A stretch of 64,000 bases of DNA from Peribacillus butanolivorans (GTDB lineage Bacteria; Bacillota; Bacilli; Bacillales; DSM-1321): the NCBI RefSeq assembly GCF_001273755.1, contig NZ_LGYA01000001.1, positions 2,220,641-2,284,640 on the forward strand, given 5' to 3'. A program made the position numbers and the translations under genes. Shown here piece after piece: positions 1 to 8,398 of the stretch (position 1 is its first letter; each line of letters opens with the position of its first letter). The notes beneath the pieces are model-generated. The model was not told where the DNA came from and ran no database searches. It was given only the letters and a program-made list of their open reading frames with translations.

Positions 1-460
1 ATAAACAAGTTTTGGCAGCCATTAATTTTTGCTCCTCGGAAGACAACAAGAGTGCTCGTGCCTTTCGAACAGGGAAAAACATTGTTCTTAATTGAACTGG
101 AGCATGATAAAACGTACTGACTAGAATTAAGGATAGGCATCTCTCTGATGCTTGCCGATAAATTTCCTGTACTACAATACCCCCCATTGACATTCCACAA
201 ATGTGTGCACTTTCTATTTTTAATTCATCAAGTAAGGACAAAATATCCTTCGCGAAATTTTTAATCGTTATTCCGTCCATTCTTGGATTATTGCCATGTC
301 CTCTTAAATCAGGAACAATCAGGTCATACTGATCTGCTAATTCAAACTGTTTCTCCCAACCTTCCTTTATTTCACCAAGTCCATGAATGAGAACTAAAGG
401 TTCGCCATTGCCAGTACGCAAATAGGGCATTTCGTCTTCACTAACAGCTGTCGTTTTCAC
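1..460 (-). CDS. Alpha/beta hydrolase, 5' part (runs off left edge)
   Basis: This is the N-terminal part of a serine hydrolase of the alpha/beta fold. The oxyanion-hole HGLGE and the nucleophile elbow GMSMGG are both readable on the minus strand. It matches the complete copy at 1541-2329 without indels at a constant offset of 1869 bp. I chose the GTG at 460 because an AAGGAGG lies 8 nt upstream. An in-frame ATG at 499 would place that site inside the gene. The substrate is unknown; small esters or lactones are typical for the family. The 3' end lies outside the window. Confidence 0.8.
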   Translation of the reverse strand, partial: MKTTAVSEDEMPYLRTGNGEPLVLIHGLGEIKEGWEKQFELADQYDLIVPDLRGHGNNPRMDGITIKNFAKDILSLLDELKIESAHICGMSMGGIVVQEIYRQASERCLSLILVSTFYHAPVQLRTMFFPVRKARALLLSSEEQKLMAAKTCL

Positions 461-1255
461 ATTCAAAACCTCCTTAACTTGTTTTAATAGAGTTTCCATA
501 ATTACGGATGGTTAATCACTTGTAATTGAGTGTTTAATAATTGTTTCTATAATCTTTTGCCTTCATTCTGGTAAGAGTTTTTATATTGTGCAGTTGTACG
601 GTCTCTCGCTCAAAATGTGTGGCATCTAAAAGAACTAAACCCTTTTCATAGCATGAAGAGGAATGGAGTCCTGCACTTTTTCCAGCATATTATTTCTAAG
701 ATTTCTTGACTAAACGGGAATAGGAAGCAACGGAGGATGTATATCAGAAACGTGATTGTTACATCGCAGCGAAAGTTAAGGTCATGTTTTAATCTTTTTA
801 TCAAGTCCTTGATAGTAGGGAGGCGCTCGACAATCCTTTCGAACAAAGAATATATCTTCCAGCATAGTTCAAATCTAAAATAACTATTTTGAAATGTAAG
901 GCGAAATAATATCCAGTCTTAAAAAGTAGGACTCCTGAATACCCTAAAGCTTCTTTGTCTTATATTACGTGTTGGGAGTCACTACTGTTCTAAATGGACG
1001 TGAATTATAAATTCATTCAATTTACCTAAAGATATGCTGAATTGCCTTAAAGTCATAAAGTGATGATTAGGGTTATTTTAATAAGTTTAATAAAGGCAAA
1101 AATGTCAACGAATAAACGTTAAAGTACGACTTGTCTCTTAATGAACCGATGATTTTGTCCCCCGATGTTGTTCAAATAATTTTATTTCCCCTCAAAGCCG
1201 TGAAAAGAATGATATTCTTTGCACATATTCAGCTATTTAATTTCTAATCATGCAA
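461..1255. other. Intergenic region, diverged duplicate of 2330-2750
   Basis: No convincing gene is present. The stretch around 860-1040 resembles 2509-2740 with many changes, including AGCATAGTTC, a CTATTTTGAAAT block and TTCTTTGTCT. The duplication that produced the two hydrolase copies therefore included upstream DNA and is old. Confidence 0.5.
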
Positions 1256-1284
1256 AAAAACTCACTCAATTCGAATGAGTTTTT
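1256..1284. terminator. Hairpin flanked by A and T runs
   Basis: AAAAACTCA and TGAGTTTTT form a 9-bp stem around an 11-nt loop. The shape suits a bidirectional intrinsic terminator between the two hydrolase copies. Confidence 0.6.
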
Positions 1285-1407
1285 GATTATGTAAAATAAC
1301 TTCCGTGCTCCTTCTGTAACTGTTTCAAAGGAACGGAACGGATTGGATGGGAAAATAAAATCTAAGCATTAACAATCAATGTAGTGATCAATGTTCAATA
1401 AAATAAA

Positions 1408-1444
1408 GAAGAAATGCTTCCATTGAAAAAGGAATCATTTCTTC
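1408..1444 (-). terminator. Terminator of the complete hydrolase gene
   Basis: GAAGAAATG and CATTTCTTC form a perfect 9-bp stem. Read leftward, it is followed by TTTATTTTATTG. It lies about 100 bp past the stop of the leftward hydrolase. Confidence 0.6.
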
Positions 1445-1540
1445 GTTTCTGAGACTGAATTATTGGTGTTGACCTAGAATTAATAATATACTTTGATTCC
1501 AATGGGTAGATAAAAGGGAAGAAAGTACTCCTTCGACAAG

Positions 1541-2329
1541 TTATCCAGCTTTTTCAGTCAGTCCGTTTTCATTTAAAAAGTGACGCAATGTGTGATTGAA
1601 TTTTTCCGTAACTTCAAGTTTTGCAATATGTCCTGATTTTTGGAAAATAACTAAATCAGAGTTAGGGATTTGTTCGTGCATAAGAATCTGTATCCAAACT
1701 GGGGTTATTGAATCATATTGACAGCCAATAACAAGTGTAGGAACTTTAATTTTCGGCAATAAAGAGCGATTATCGATTTCTAGGCATGCCTCCATAGATT
1801 TAACGTAAGCTTCTTTGTTTGGTTTATAAAACTTGAAGAACGCTTCCATGTTCTCCTGGTTCCAAGAGTATAAACAAGTTTTGGCAGCCATTAATTTTTG
1901 CTCCTCGGAAGACAATAAGAGTGCCCTTGCCTTTCGAACAGGGAAAAAGATTGTTCTAAACTGTGCTGGGGCATGATAAAACGTACTGACTAAAATTAAG
2001 GATAGGCATCTTTCTGGTGCTTGCCGATAAATTTCCTGTACTACAATACCCCCCATTGACATTCCACAAATATGAGCGCTTTCTATTTTTAATTCATCAA
2101 GTAAGGACAAAATATCCTTTGCAAAATTTTTAATCGTTATTCCGTCCATTCTTAGATTATCACCATGTCCTCTTAAATCAGGAACAATCAGGTCATACTG
2201 ATCTGCTAATTCAAACTGTTTCCCCCAACCCTCCTTTATTTCACCAAGTCCATGAATGAGAATTAAAGATTCGCCATAACCAACACGTAAATAAGGCATT
2301 TCGTTTTTACTGACAGCTGTCTTTTTCAC
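1541..2329 (-). CDS. Alpha/beta hydrolase
   Basis: This is a complete serine hydrolase of about 262 aa, and all catalytic parts are visible. It has the HGLGE oxyanion loop, the GMSMGG nucleophile elbow, an acid residue in the GCQYDSITP segment and the His in KSGHIAKLE. The length is usual for small esterases, 3-oxoadipate enol-lactonase-like enzymes and related hydrolases; the substrate cannot be told. I prefer the GTG at 2329, preceded by AAGGGGG, over an in-frame ATG at 2368 that lacks a ribosome binding site and would include the Shine-Dalgarno. A diverged copy lies downstream at 1-460. It is the left neighbour of the PHA genes but is transcribed away from them. Confidence 0.85.
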   Translation of the reverse strand: MKKTAVSKNEMPYLRVGYGESLILIHGLGEIKEGWGKQFELADQYDLIVPDLRGHGDNLRMDGITIKNFAKDILSLLDELKIESAHICGMSMGGIVVQEIYRQAPERCLSLILVSTFYHAPAQFRTIFFPVRKARALLLSSEEQKLMAAKTCLYSWNQENMEAFFKFYKPNKEAYVKSMEACLEIDNRSLLPKIKVPTLVIGCQYDSITPVWIQILMHEQIPNSDLVIFQKSGHIAKLEVTEKFNHTLRHFLNENGLTEKAG

Positions 2330-2800
2330 AATCAAAACCCCCTTAACTTGTTTTGATTTAATTGCCATAAATACGAAGAATGAAACAATGGTAATTGCAT
2401 CGATGTCCGCATGCTCTCTTTTAATGTAACGTCAAGCTGCTAGTAATAAAATTTTCGTACAATAGTGGATGAGCTCGCCATTCACTCCACTCGTACATAT
2501 ACCATCAGCATAGTTCAATTCTTAGGAGCACCCAACCATGGCTATTTTGAAATAAAACGCAAGACAGAATCCAAATTTTGTTTGAATCAAACGTTGTAGG
2601 TTCTAAGTCGTATAATTCCTGGATGCCATTTCTTTGTCTAACAAGCGTTTTGAGTCACCACCATTCTTAAATAGTTTGGTCCGTAATTGACTAATTCGAG
2701 ATTTAGCAAGATATTCCTTTTTCTGTAAGATCAAAACCTTACCCCATGGTGGCTTATTTTTGAAATTTCAGTCAATTGCATTATATATATATGTGCCCGC
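2330..2800. other. Divergent intergenic region
   Basis: The region lies between the leftward hydrolase and rightward phaQ. No gene is seen. It contains the diverged duplicate described for 461-1255. Confidence 0.4.
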
Positions 2801-2830
2801 TTGACTTGTAATTACTTATAGGTGTAAAAT
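2801..2830 (+). promoter_or_regulatory. Probable sigma-A promoter of phaQ
   Basis: TTGACT and TAAAAT are separated by 18 nt, 34 bp before the phaQ start. A dyad of ATATATATATGTG (about 2783-2795) and ACATATATAG surrounds the promoter. It could be the binding site for the PadR-type product of phaQ itself, since PadR proteins commonly bind ATGT...ACAT dyads. Confidence 0.55.
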
Positions 2831-2863
2831 ACATATATAGATTAATTATCGAGGTGAAATTGG

Positions 2864-3304
2864 ATGGCAAAAGACAACAAAGAACAATCATTAGCCCCTT
2901 CGAAAAATTTTATTATGCCATTTATTTTGTTACTTCTCAGCGGATTTTCCTTACATGGCTACGAGCTTATCCAAAAGCTGCAAAACTTTGGGTTCCAAAC
3001 CCTTGATCAAGGGAACTTATATCGGCTATTGCGAAAACTGGAACAAGATAATTTAGTGAGTTCTGAATGGGATACCACAGGCAGTGGTCCCGCTAAAAGG
3101 AAATATTCGATCACAGACGCTGGAGTTGCTTATTTAAGAACCCATGCAACCCATTTGGAGAACTACCAATCTATGTTGGATCAATTTTTCCGTATGTATT
3201 CAAGTTTTTTAGAGCTCTATATGCCTTCATTTCAGATGAGGGATTCAATAGAGAAATCTAGCAAGAATAAGGGGAGGAACAAAAATGAGTCAAAAGAAGA
3301 ATGA
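2864..3304 (+). CDS. phaQ: PadR-family regulator, PhaQ-like
   Basis: This 146-aa PadR-type winged-helix regulator carries the typical segment LSGFSLHGYELIQKL, then LYRLLRKLEQDNLVSSEW and GPAKRKYSITDAG for the wing. In Bacillus megaterium a protein of this family, PhaQ, represses phasin expression and senses PHB. Here too it directly precedes a phasin-like gene and overlaps it by 20 bp, so the two are probably cotranscribed and PhaQ probably controls its own operon. The ATG follows GAGGTGA. The C-terminal tail after about residue 125 is charged and probably disordered. The PhaQ assignment rests on family plus context. Confidence 0.8.
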   Translation: MAKDNKEQSLAPSKNFIMPFILLLLSGFSLHGYELIQKLQNFGFQTLDQGNLYRLLRKLEQDNLVSSEWDTTGSGPAKRKYSITDAGVAYLRTHATHLENYQSMLDQFFRMYSSFLELYMPSFQMRDSIEKSSKNKGRNKNESKEE

Positions 3305-3836
3305 ACAAATTGAAAAGGCCTATATTTCTGAATCAATCGTTAATACAGTTTGGAATCAGTATGAAGGTGCTATTGAGCGGTCCCGTAAAGTGCTTGAAAA
3401 TCAAGAGGAAGTATACATTAGGACACTTGAGGAAACCTCAAAGTTCAATGCTGAACTTCGTAAATCACTCACATCCTTTTACGAAGGAAATAAAAAAGTA
3501 AATGCGGATGTTATGAACTCATTCCAAAGTAATAAAGCGGAGGAAGTTTTGTCAGAGGGACTTCCTTCTTTCATTAATGAAGGACAGGAAGTCGTGAATC
3601 GATTCGAAAACATTATGTTAACTCCATTAAAATCATCCTTTGATATAATGGAGCGATTTGAAAGGAGGGCTGTTGAAAACAATAAAGCCTATGTAGAGAA
3701 CTTACAAACACATAGAAAAGAACGTACAGCTAATTCAAACGAATACATTAATCTTGCTAGAACAGCACAGCTTAGATTATTACGTCGTGTGGAAGACGGT
3801 TTTAAAGTTATGGTAGGTTCAGGGGTAAATAAGTAG
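3285..3836 (+). CDS. Phasin-like granule-associated protein
   Basis: This 183-aa protein is highly charged, almost entirely helical, and has no membrane segment or enzyme motif. Amphipathic helices run through its length, for example around VWNQYEGAIERSRKVLENQEEVYIRTLEE. These are features of phasins, which coat PHA granules. It starts with ATG after GGGGAGG and overlaps the end of phaQ by 20 bp, matching the known phaQ-phaP association. A second, unrelated-looking phasin gene lies at 9842. A histone-like or structural coiled-coil protein cannot be excluded from sequence alone. Confidence 0.7.
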   Translation: MSQKKNEQIEKAYISESIVNTVWNQYEGAIERSRKVLENQEEVYIRTLEETSKFNAELRKSLTSFYEGNKKVNADVMNSFQSNKAEEVLSEGLPSFINEGQEVVNRFENIMLTPLKSSFDIMERFERRAVENNKAYVENLQTHRKERTANSNEYINLARTAQLRLLRRVEDGFKVMVGSGVNK

Positions 3837-3888
3837 TAGATTGTAAGCTCGAGACCGTTAATTATTAAAAATGAAAAATCTCATTGAG

Positions 3889-3940
3889 AAATAACCATGA
3901 ACAGGTACTTTCCATTAGTGCGTGTACGGGTTATTTTTTT
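3889..3940 (+). terminator. Terminator of the phaQ-phasin operon
   Basis: AATAACC and GGTTATT close a long hairpin that is followed by an uninterrupted T run, about 55 bp after the phasin stop. Confidence 0.65.
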
Positions 3941-4200
3941 TGCCATTTTCAAATTCATCCAACTAATTAGAAGTTTTGTAAAGAATTCGTTAACTATGTA
4001 GAGTATAGTGAAAATTCTGAAAAAGTAAAAGGTATTTCCAACAATTTGGAGAATTAAATAAATAAATGTAATTGAGTACATTTTGAATCACCTATGTTTT
4101 TTGATTCGAAAATTCATCATCCTATTTATCTAAAACAAAAAGTTTATTTAAAAACGCTTTACCTGTTATTCTTACAAAACACTCTTTAGGGGCGAATGAA

Positions 4201-5631
4201 ATGCAAAATATGTATACAATTGGTGACTTCATCATATCTCAGGACACCAAGATAGAAAGTGTTGACAATACAGACATCCAAAACATCTTAGCTTCCATAT
4301 TTCAGTCAAGTTACGATGGGATATACGTTGCCGACAAAAATGGTAATGGAATGATGGTAAATCATGCATATTCAAGAGTTACTGGTGTGAAAAGCCAGGA
4401 ACTTCTTGGTAAAAATATGAAAACAGTGGTGAAAGAGGGCCTAGTTTCTGAATCCGTTACAATGAAAGTTTTAGATGGTAAAGCGCCAAAAACGATTATT
4501 CAGACTGTAAGAGGAAAGGAACTATTAGTCACTGGAAATCCTGTATATGACAAGAATGGGGAAATTGCTTACGTTGTAACGAATGTAAGGGATATAACGG
4601 ATTTAAACCATATGAAGACCGAACTGCAAAATTCCATAAATTTAACCCAAAAATATTTAAATGAAATCGAGGAACTTAAAAAAAAGGAAATGCTGCATAT
4701 GAACCTTGACGGATCCGTAGCCCAAAGCCAAGAGATTATAAAGGTTTTTCTTCTTGCTAAAAAACTGGCAAAAGTTGATTCAACTTTACTCATCTTAGGT
4801 GAGTCCGGCGTCGGGAAAGAGGTCATCGTTAAATACCTACACCAAGAAAGTGAACGCGCAAACCGACCTTTAATTAAAGTGAATTGTGCAGCCATACCAA
4901 AGCACCTTCTTGAATCTGAACTATTTGGATATGAAAAGGGCGCATTTACAGGTGCGGACAGTCGTGGAAAACCTGGTTTATTTGAACAAGCAAATGGGGG
5001 TACGATTTTTTTAGATGAGATTGGGGACATGCCAATCGATCTTCAAGTTAAATTATTAAGGGTTTTACAAGAATTTGAAATCACTCGTGTTGGCGGGAGA
5101 AGTAGCTTCAAAATAGATGTAAGGGTCGTTTCCGCGACACATAGGAATTTGGAGGAAATGGTCGAAAATGGTGAGTTTAGAAAGGATCTTTACTACCGAT
5201 TAAATATTGTTCCCATTAAAATACCAGCATTACGAGAAAGGAAAGCAGATATCGTACCGCTAGCCTTCTATTTTTTAAATAAAATGAACAAAAAAAACCG
5301 ATTAAATAAGCGTTTTCATCCGGAAATCATTCGTTTCTTCGAGGAATACCCATGGCCTGGTAATATTAGGGAGTTGGAAAACTTGATTGAGAGATTAGTT
5401 GTAACGGCCGATCTGGAACAAATAGGCTTGGAGGATTTGCCACCAAGTATGTTACAAGGATTAGAACTTAAACAAAATGTAAAAAGTACATTAAAAGAAA
5501 TCATTGAAAATGTTGAACGAAAGATAATAAAAGAGAAAATTCAAGAATATAAAACAACACGTAGCACGGCTAAAGAATTAGGCATCAGTCAATCGGCACT
5601 TGTAAAGAAAATGAAGAGATTAGGTTTGTAA
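4201..5631 (+). CDS. PAS-domain sigma-54-dependent transcriptional activator
   Basis: This is a 476-aa bacterial enhancer-binding protein. Residues 30-135 form a PAS sensor domain (SSYDGIYVADKNGNG; VVTNVRDIT), followed by a coiled-coil linker. The AAA+ domain has Walker A GESGVGKE (200-207), the sigma-54 contact loop GAFTGA (247-252), and Walker B in TIFLDEIGD. A Fis-type helix-turn-helix closes the protein (TAKELGISQSALVKKMKRLGL region). Such proteins activate SigL RNA polymerase at -24/-12 promoters. One such promoter lies 180 bp downstream, before the SDR-ligase genes, and two more lie at 16272-16288 and 42431-42447. The PAS ligand is unknown; acyl-CoA-type or organic acid signals are plausible from context. 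A broken paralogue lies at 47240-47827. Confidence 0.92.
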   Translation: MQNMYTIGDFIISQDTKIESVDNTDIQNILASIFQSSYDGIYVADKNGNGMMVNHAYSRVTGVKSQELLGKNMKTVVKEGLVSESVTMKVLDGKAPKTIIQTVRGKELLVTGNPVYDKNGEIAYVVTNVRDITDLNHMKTELQNSINLTQKYLNEIEELKKKEMLHMNLDGSVAQSQEIIKVFLLAKKLAKVDSTLLILGESGVGKEVIVKYLHQESERANRPLIKVNCAAIPKHLLESELFGYEKGAFTGADSRGKPGLFEQANGGTIFLDEIGDMPIDLQVKLLRVLQEFEITRVGGRSSFKIDVRVVSATHRNLEEMVENGEFRKDLYYRLNIVPIKIPALRERKADIVPLAFYFLNKMNKKNRLNKRFHPEIIRFFEEYPWPGNIRELENLIERLVVTADLEQIGLEDLPPSMLQGLELKQNVKSTLKEIIENVERKIIKEKIQEYKTTRSTAKELGISQSALVKKMKRLGL

Positions 5632-5683
5632 ACACGGTAAATGATGAAGAAAGTAATCAAGGGCAATTTATATAATCCATTAT

Positions 5684-5710
5684 GTCAGCGTATATTCGTT
5701 GGCTTTTTTT
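5684..5710 (+). terminator. Terminator of the sigma-54 activator gene
   Basis: GTCAGCG and CGTTGGC pair (two G-T pairs) around TATATT and are followed by seven T. Confidence 0.6.
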
Positions 5711-5810
5711 GTAATAAATAAAGTTTTACTACCCCGATTCATTGCTATATAAACATATTTCGGGTAAAAAAGGTGCCATGAAATAATTTTTTTAATCCAA
5801 TTATAAAAGC

Positions 5811-5826
5811 TGGCACGGCAATTGCA
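5811..5826 (+). promoter_or_regulatory. Sigma-54 (-24/-12) promoter
   Basis: TGGCACGGCAATTGCA matches the TGGCAC-N5-TTGCA consensus perfectly. It lies 109 bp upstream of the SDR start and downstream of the activator gene. It probably drives the SDR, ligase and MFS genes, perhaps through to phaC. Confidence 0.85.
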
Positions 5827-5880
5827 TTAACTAATTATTTGTGTAAGTCTAAAAAAAATATATAAATGGCGGTTTGATTA

Positions 5881-5902
5881 TTCTTTTGCTGAAACAAAAG
5901 AA
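5881..5902 (+). other. Hairpin in the 5' leader
   Basis: TTCTTTTG-CTGAAA-CAAAAGAA is a perfect 8-bp inverted repeat between the sigma-54 promoter and the ribosome binding site of the SDR gene. It could be a leader hairpin or a protein-binding dyad; the function is unknown. Confidence 0.4.
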
Positions 5903-5934
5903 CAGTCATTCAAAAAGGGAAGGGGAAAAAGAAT

Positions 5935-6699
5935 TTGAATTTGCCTACTTTTAATCTAGCAGGAAAGATTGCACTAGTAACAGGAGGTAGTAAAGGTATT
6001 GGATTTGGAATGGCTCAGGCTTTAGGCCATCATGATGCAACAGTTGTCATTTCCAGCCGAGGAACTGAGGAAGGAGAACAGGCGGTTTTACAGTTAAGGG
6101 AAGAAAATATTGATGCACACTACATTTCTTGCGATGTTACTAAGAAGTGTCAAGTGGAAGATTTGGTTAGCCAAATTGTCGATAGATTTGGTTCACTTGA
6201 TATTTTAGTGAACAATGCGGGACTCAATATTCGTAAGCCATTAATTGACATAGAAGAAAGCGACTGGGATACAGTTTTAGAAGTTAATTTAAAAGGAATC
6301 TTTCTAGTTGGTCAAACTTGTGCAAAACAAATGATCAAACAAAGCTATGGAAAAATAATCAATATCTCATCGATTTTAGGAACGATTGGAATGCCATACC
6401 AAACATCTTATGCTGCAAGTAAAGGTGGCATTAACCAAATGACAAAAGTTTGGGCGGAAGAATTAGCTGCATATAATATTACCGTTAATGCAATTGGACC
6501 AGGATATATAAAAACTCCGATGACTGGTGACTGGCTCTCTGACCCTGAAAGGCTTCAAAAGATAATAAATTCTGCAATGATCAAACGAATTGGAGAAATT
6601 TCAGACTTGGTAGGGCCAGTGGTTTTCTTGGCTTCTGATACATCTGCGTATGTTACGGGCCAAATATTGAATGTCGATGGGGGCTGGACTGCAAGATAA
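5935..6699 (+). CDS. Short-chain dehydrogenase/reductase (FabG-like)
   Basis: This 254-aa classical SDR has the cofactor motif TGGSKGIG, NNAG, and a catalytic Ser plus YxxxK (SYAASKGG). The C-terminal VTGQILNVDGGW is typical of FabG-like 3-oxoacyl reductases and hydroxyacid or sugar dehydrogenases. The start is TTG after GGGAAGGGG. It is the first gene behind the sigma-54 promoter and is followed 18 bp later by an acyl-CoA ligase. In this PHA setting a 3-hydroxyacyl-CoA/3-oxoacyl-CoA oxidoreductase role (the PhaB position) is a reasonable inference, but substrate cannot be read from sequence. Confidence 0.85.
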   Translation: MNLPTFNLAGKIALVTGGSKGIGFGMAQALGHHDATVVISSRGTEEGEQAVLQLREENIDAHYISCDVTKKCQVEDLVSQIVDRFGSLDILVNNAGLNIRKPLIDIEESDWDTVLEVNLKGIFLVGQTCAKQMIKQSYGKIINISSILGTIGMPYQTSYAASKGGINQMTKVWAEELAAYNITVNAIGPGYIKTPMTGDWLSDPERLQKIINSAMIKRIGEISDLVGPVVFLASDTSAYVTGQILNVDGGWTAR

Positions 6700-6723
6700 A
6701 TAGCTAGTTAAGGAGGTATGAAA

Positions 6724-8313
6724 ATGAACATCGTGGAAGAAATGCATTTTAATCGTAAAATGAAGGTTTTCGAAAAACGGCCTAAAAATGTCATGTCTAT
6801 GTTGAAAGAAACGGTTGAACAATATCCCGAAAAAGAAGCACTGGTCATGAATGGAATTCGACTCACATATCAAGAGATGCTCGATAAAGTGGAAAATATT
6901 GCCGGTAATTTACAAAACTCTTTGCTTGTTGGGAAGGGAGACCGTGTGGCCCTTATATTGGGGAATAGTATCGAGTTCTCTTTACTAGTGTTTGCTTGTG
7001 CGAAAATTGGCGCCATAGTTGTGCCATTAAATACGAGATTAAAAGAAAAAGAACTTTCTTATATGGTAGAACATTCCGGCACCAAAATTTTGATTACGGA
7101 TGATGAATTTTTACCTAAAGTAGAAAACTTGAGGGATGAAGATTCAATCATAAATGTTCAAAATTATTTCTTGATTGGAAATGGAACACCAAGGCGAAAA
7201 GACTATCTTCCTTTTGAAGTCCTAGAACAAAAATCTTCAGTTGTAAACATAAATGTCTCGGAAGATGATGAGTTATTCATTATGTATACTTCAGGTACAA
7301 CGGGACTTCCAAAAGGAGCCATTGGTAGTCATTTAGGAGCCATTCACAGCTCAATGAATTATGAACAGGTATTAAAATTAAATCAAGAAACACGGACATT
7401 GATCGCTGTTCCTCTCTTTCACGTCACCGGCTTGATTGGCCAGTTATTGCACATGGTTAGAATAGGCGGGACATCCGTTATCATGAGTAGATATAGGACG
7501 GAAGAATATATTCGTTTAACAGCTGAAGAAAATGTTTCCTTTTTATTTAACGTCCCAACCATCTATGTCATGATGATGTCTCACCAAGATTTTCTAAATT
7601 ATAGGTATCCAAAGGTAAATTGTATTGCCTTTGGTGGTGCACCTATGTCTTCCGAAACTATTAATAATTTAAAAAGGCATTTTCCGAATGCCTCTCTGCA
7701 TAATGCTTACGGCGCAACCGAGAGTACTTCACCAGCAACAATAATGCCACAATCCTATAATCAAAACAAGATTGTTTCGGTTGGATTGCCGGTTCCTGTT
7801 GGAGTATTAAAAGTGGTTAATGATAAGGGTGAACCATGTTTACCTGAAGAAGTTGGAGAATTATTAATGAAGGGACCAATGGTGGTTGAGGGCTATTGGG
7901 ACAATGAGGTAGCGAACCAAGCATCATTCATTGATGGGTTCTGGCGCTCAGGAGATTTAGCAAAAATAGACCAGGATGGTTTTGTATATATTATGGACCG
8001 TAAAAAAGACATGATAAACCGTGGTGGGGAAAAAATATTCTCGATTGAAGTAGAAAATGTTTTATATAATCATCCAAAAGTATTAGAAGCCGCTGTAGTA
8101 GGAATTCCAGATCCTCTCTGGGGCGAAGTCGTAAAAACCTTTATCATACCCAAGGCTGATGAAACCATTGAAAAGCAAGAAATAAAAGATTTTGTTTCCG
8201 AATATTTAGCCAATTATAAGGTCCCAACAGAAATTCAATTCGTAGAAGAATTTCCTCGTAATTCGGCAGGCAAAGTTTTAAAGGCCGAGTTGAAGAATCT
8301 TCTGCTTAATTAA
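6724..8313 (+). CDS. Acyl-CoA ligase (AMP-forming)
   Basis: This ANL-superfamily enzyme of about 529 aa activates a carboxylic acid to its CoA thioester through an acyl-AMP. It carries the P-loop MYTSGTTGLPKGA, the YGATEST motif, the hinge region SGDLAKIDQDGFVYIMDRKKD, and the catalytic Lys in PRNSAGKVLK. An in-frame ATG sits at 6718, but AGGAGG ends 1 nt before it. The ATG at 6724 has proper spacing, so I use it. It lies between an SDR and an MFS carrier in a sigma-54-controlled operon, suggesting import and activation of an organic acid. The last third has a close relative in the pseudogene at 18162-18596. Confidence 0.9.
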   Translation: MNIVEEMHFNRKMKVFEKRPKNVMSMLKETVEQYPEKEALVMNGIRLTYQEMLDKVENIAGNLQNSLLVGKGDRVALILGNSIEFSLLVFACAKIGAIVVPLNTRLKEKELSYMVEHSGTKILITDDEFLPKVENLRDEDSIINVQNYFLIGNGTPRRKDYLPFEVLEQKSSVVNINVSEDDELFIMYTSGTTGLPKGAIGSHLGAIHSSMNYEQVLKLNQETRTLIAVPLFHVTGLIGQLLHMVRIGGTSVIMSRYRTEEYIRLTAEENVSFLFNVPTIYVMMMSHQDFLNYRYPKVNCIAFGGAPMSSETINNLKRHFPNASLHNAYGATESTSPATIMPQSYNQNKIVSVGLPVPVGVLKVVNDKGEPCLPEEVGELLMKGPMVVEGYWDNEVANQASFIDGFWRSGDLAKIDQDGFVYIMDRKKDMINRGGEKIFSIEVENVLYNHPKVLEAAVVGIPDPLWGEVVKTFIIPKADETIEKQEIKDFVSEYLANYKVPTEIQFVEEFPRNSAGKVLKAELKNLLLN

Positions 8314-8398
8314 AATTTCACACTATTTAGTAGTAAAGCATTTCTAATTATTTATTGCGGATTGATTTACCATAATCTATGTAGAGGAAGCGATCAAA

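Noticed and set aside
646..846. 66-codon leftward open frame
   Set aside because: No ribosome binding site, no recognisable domain, and it lies in the decayed duplicate intergenic region.
4569..5030. 153-codon frame antisense to the sigma-54 activator
   Set aside because: A shadow of conserved AAA+ coding sequence on the other strand.
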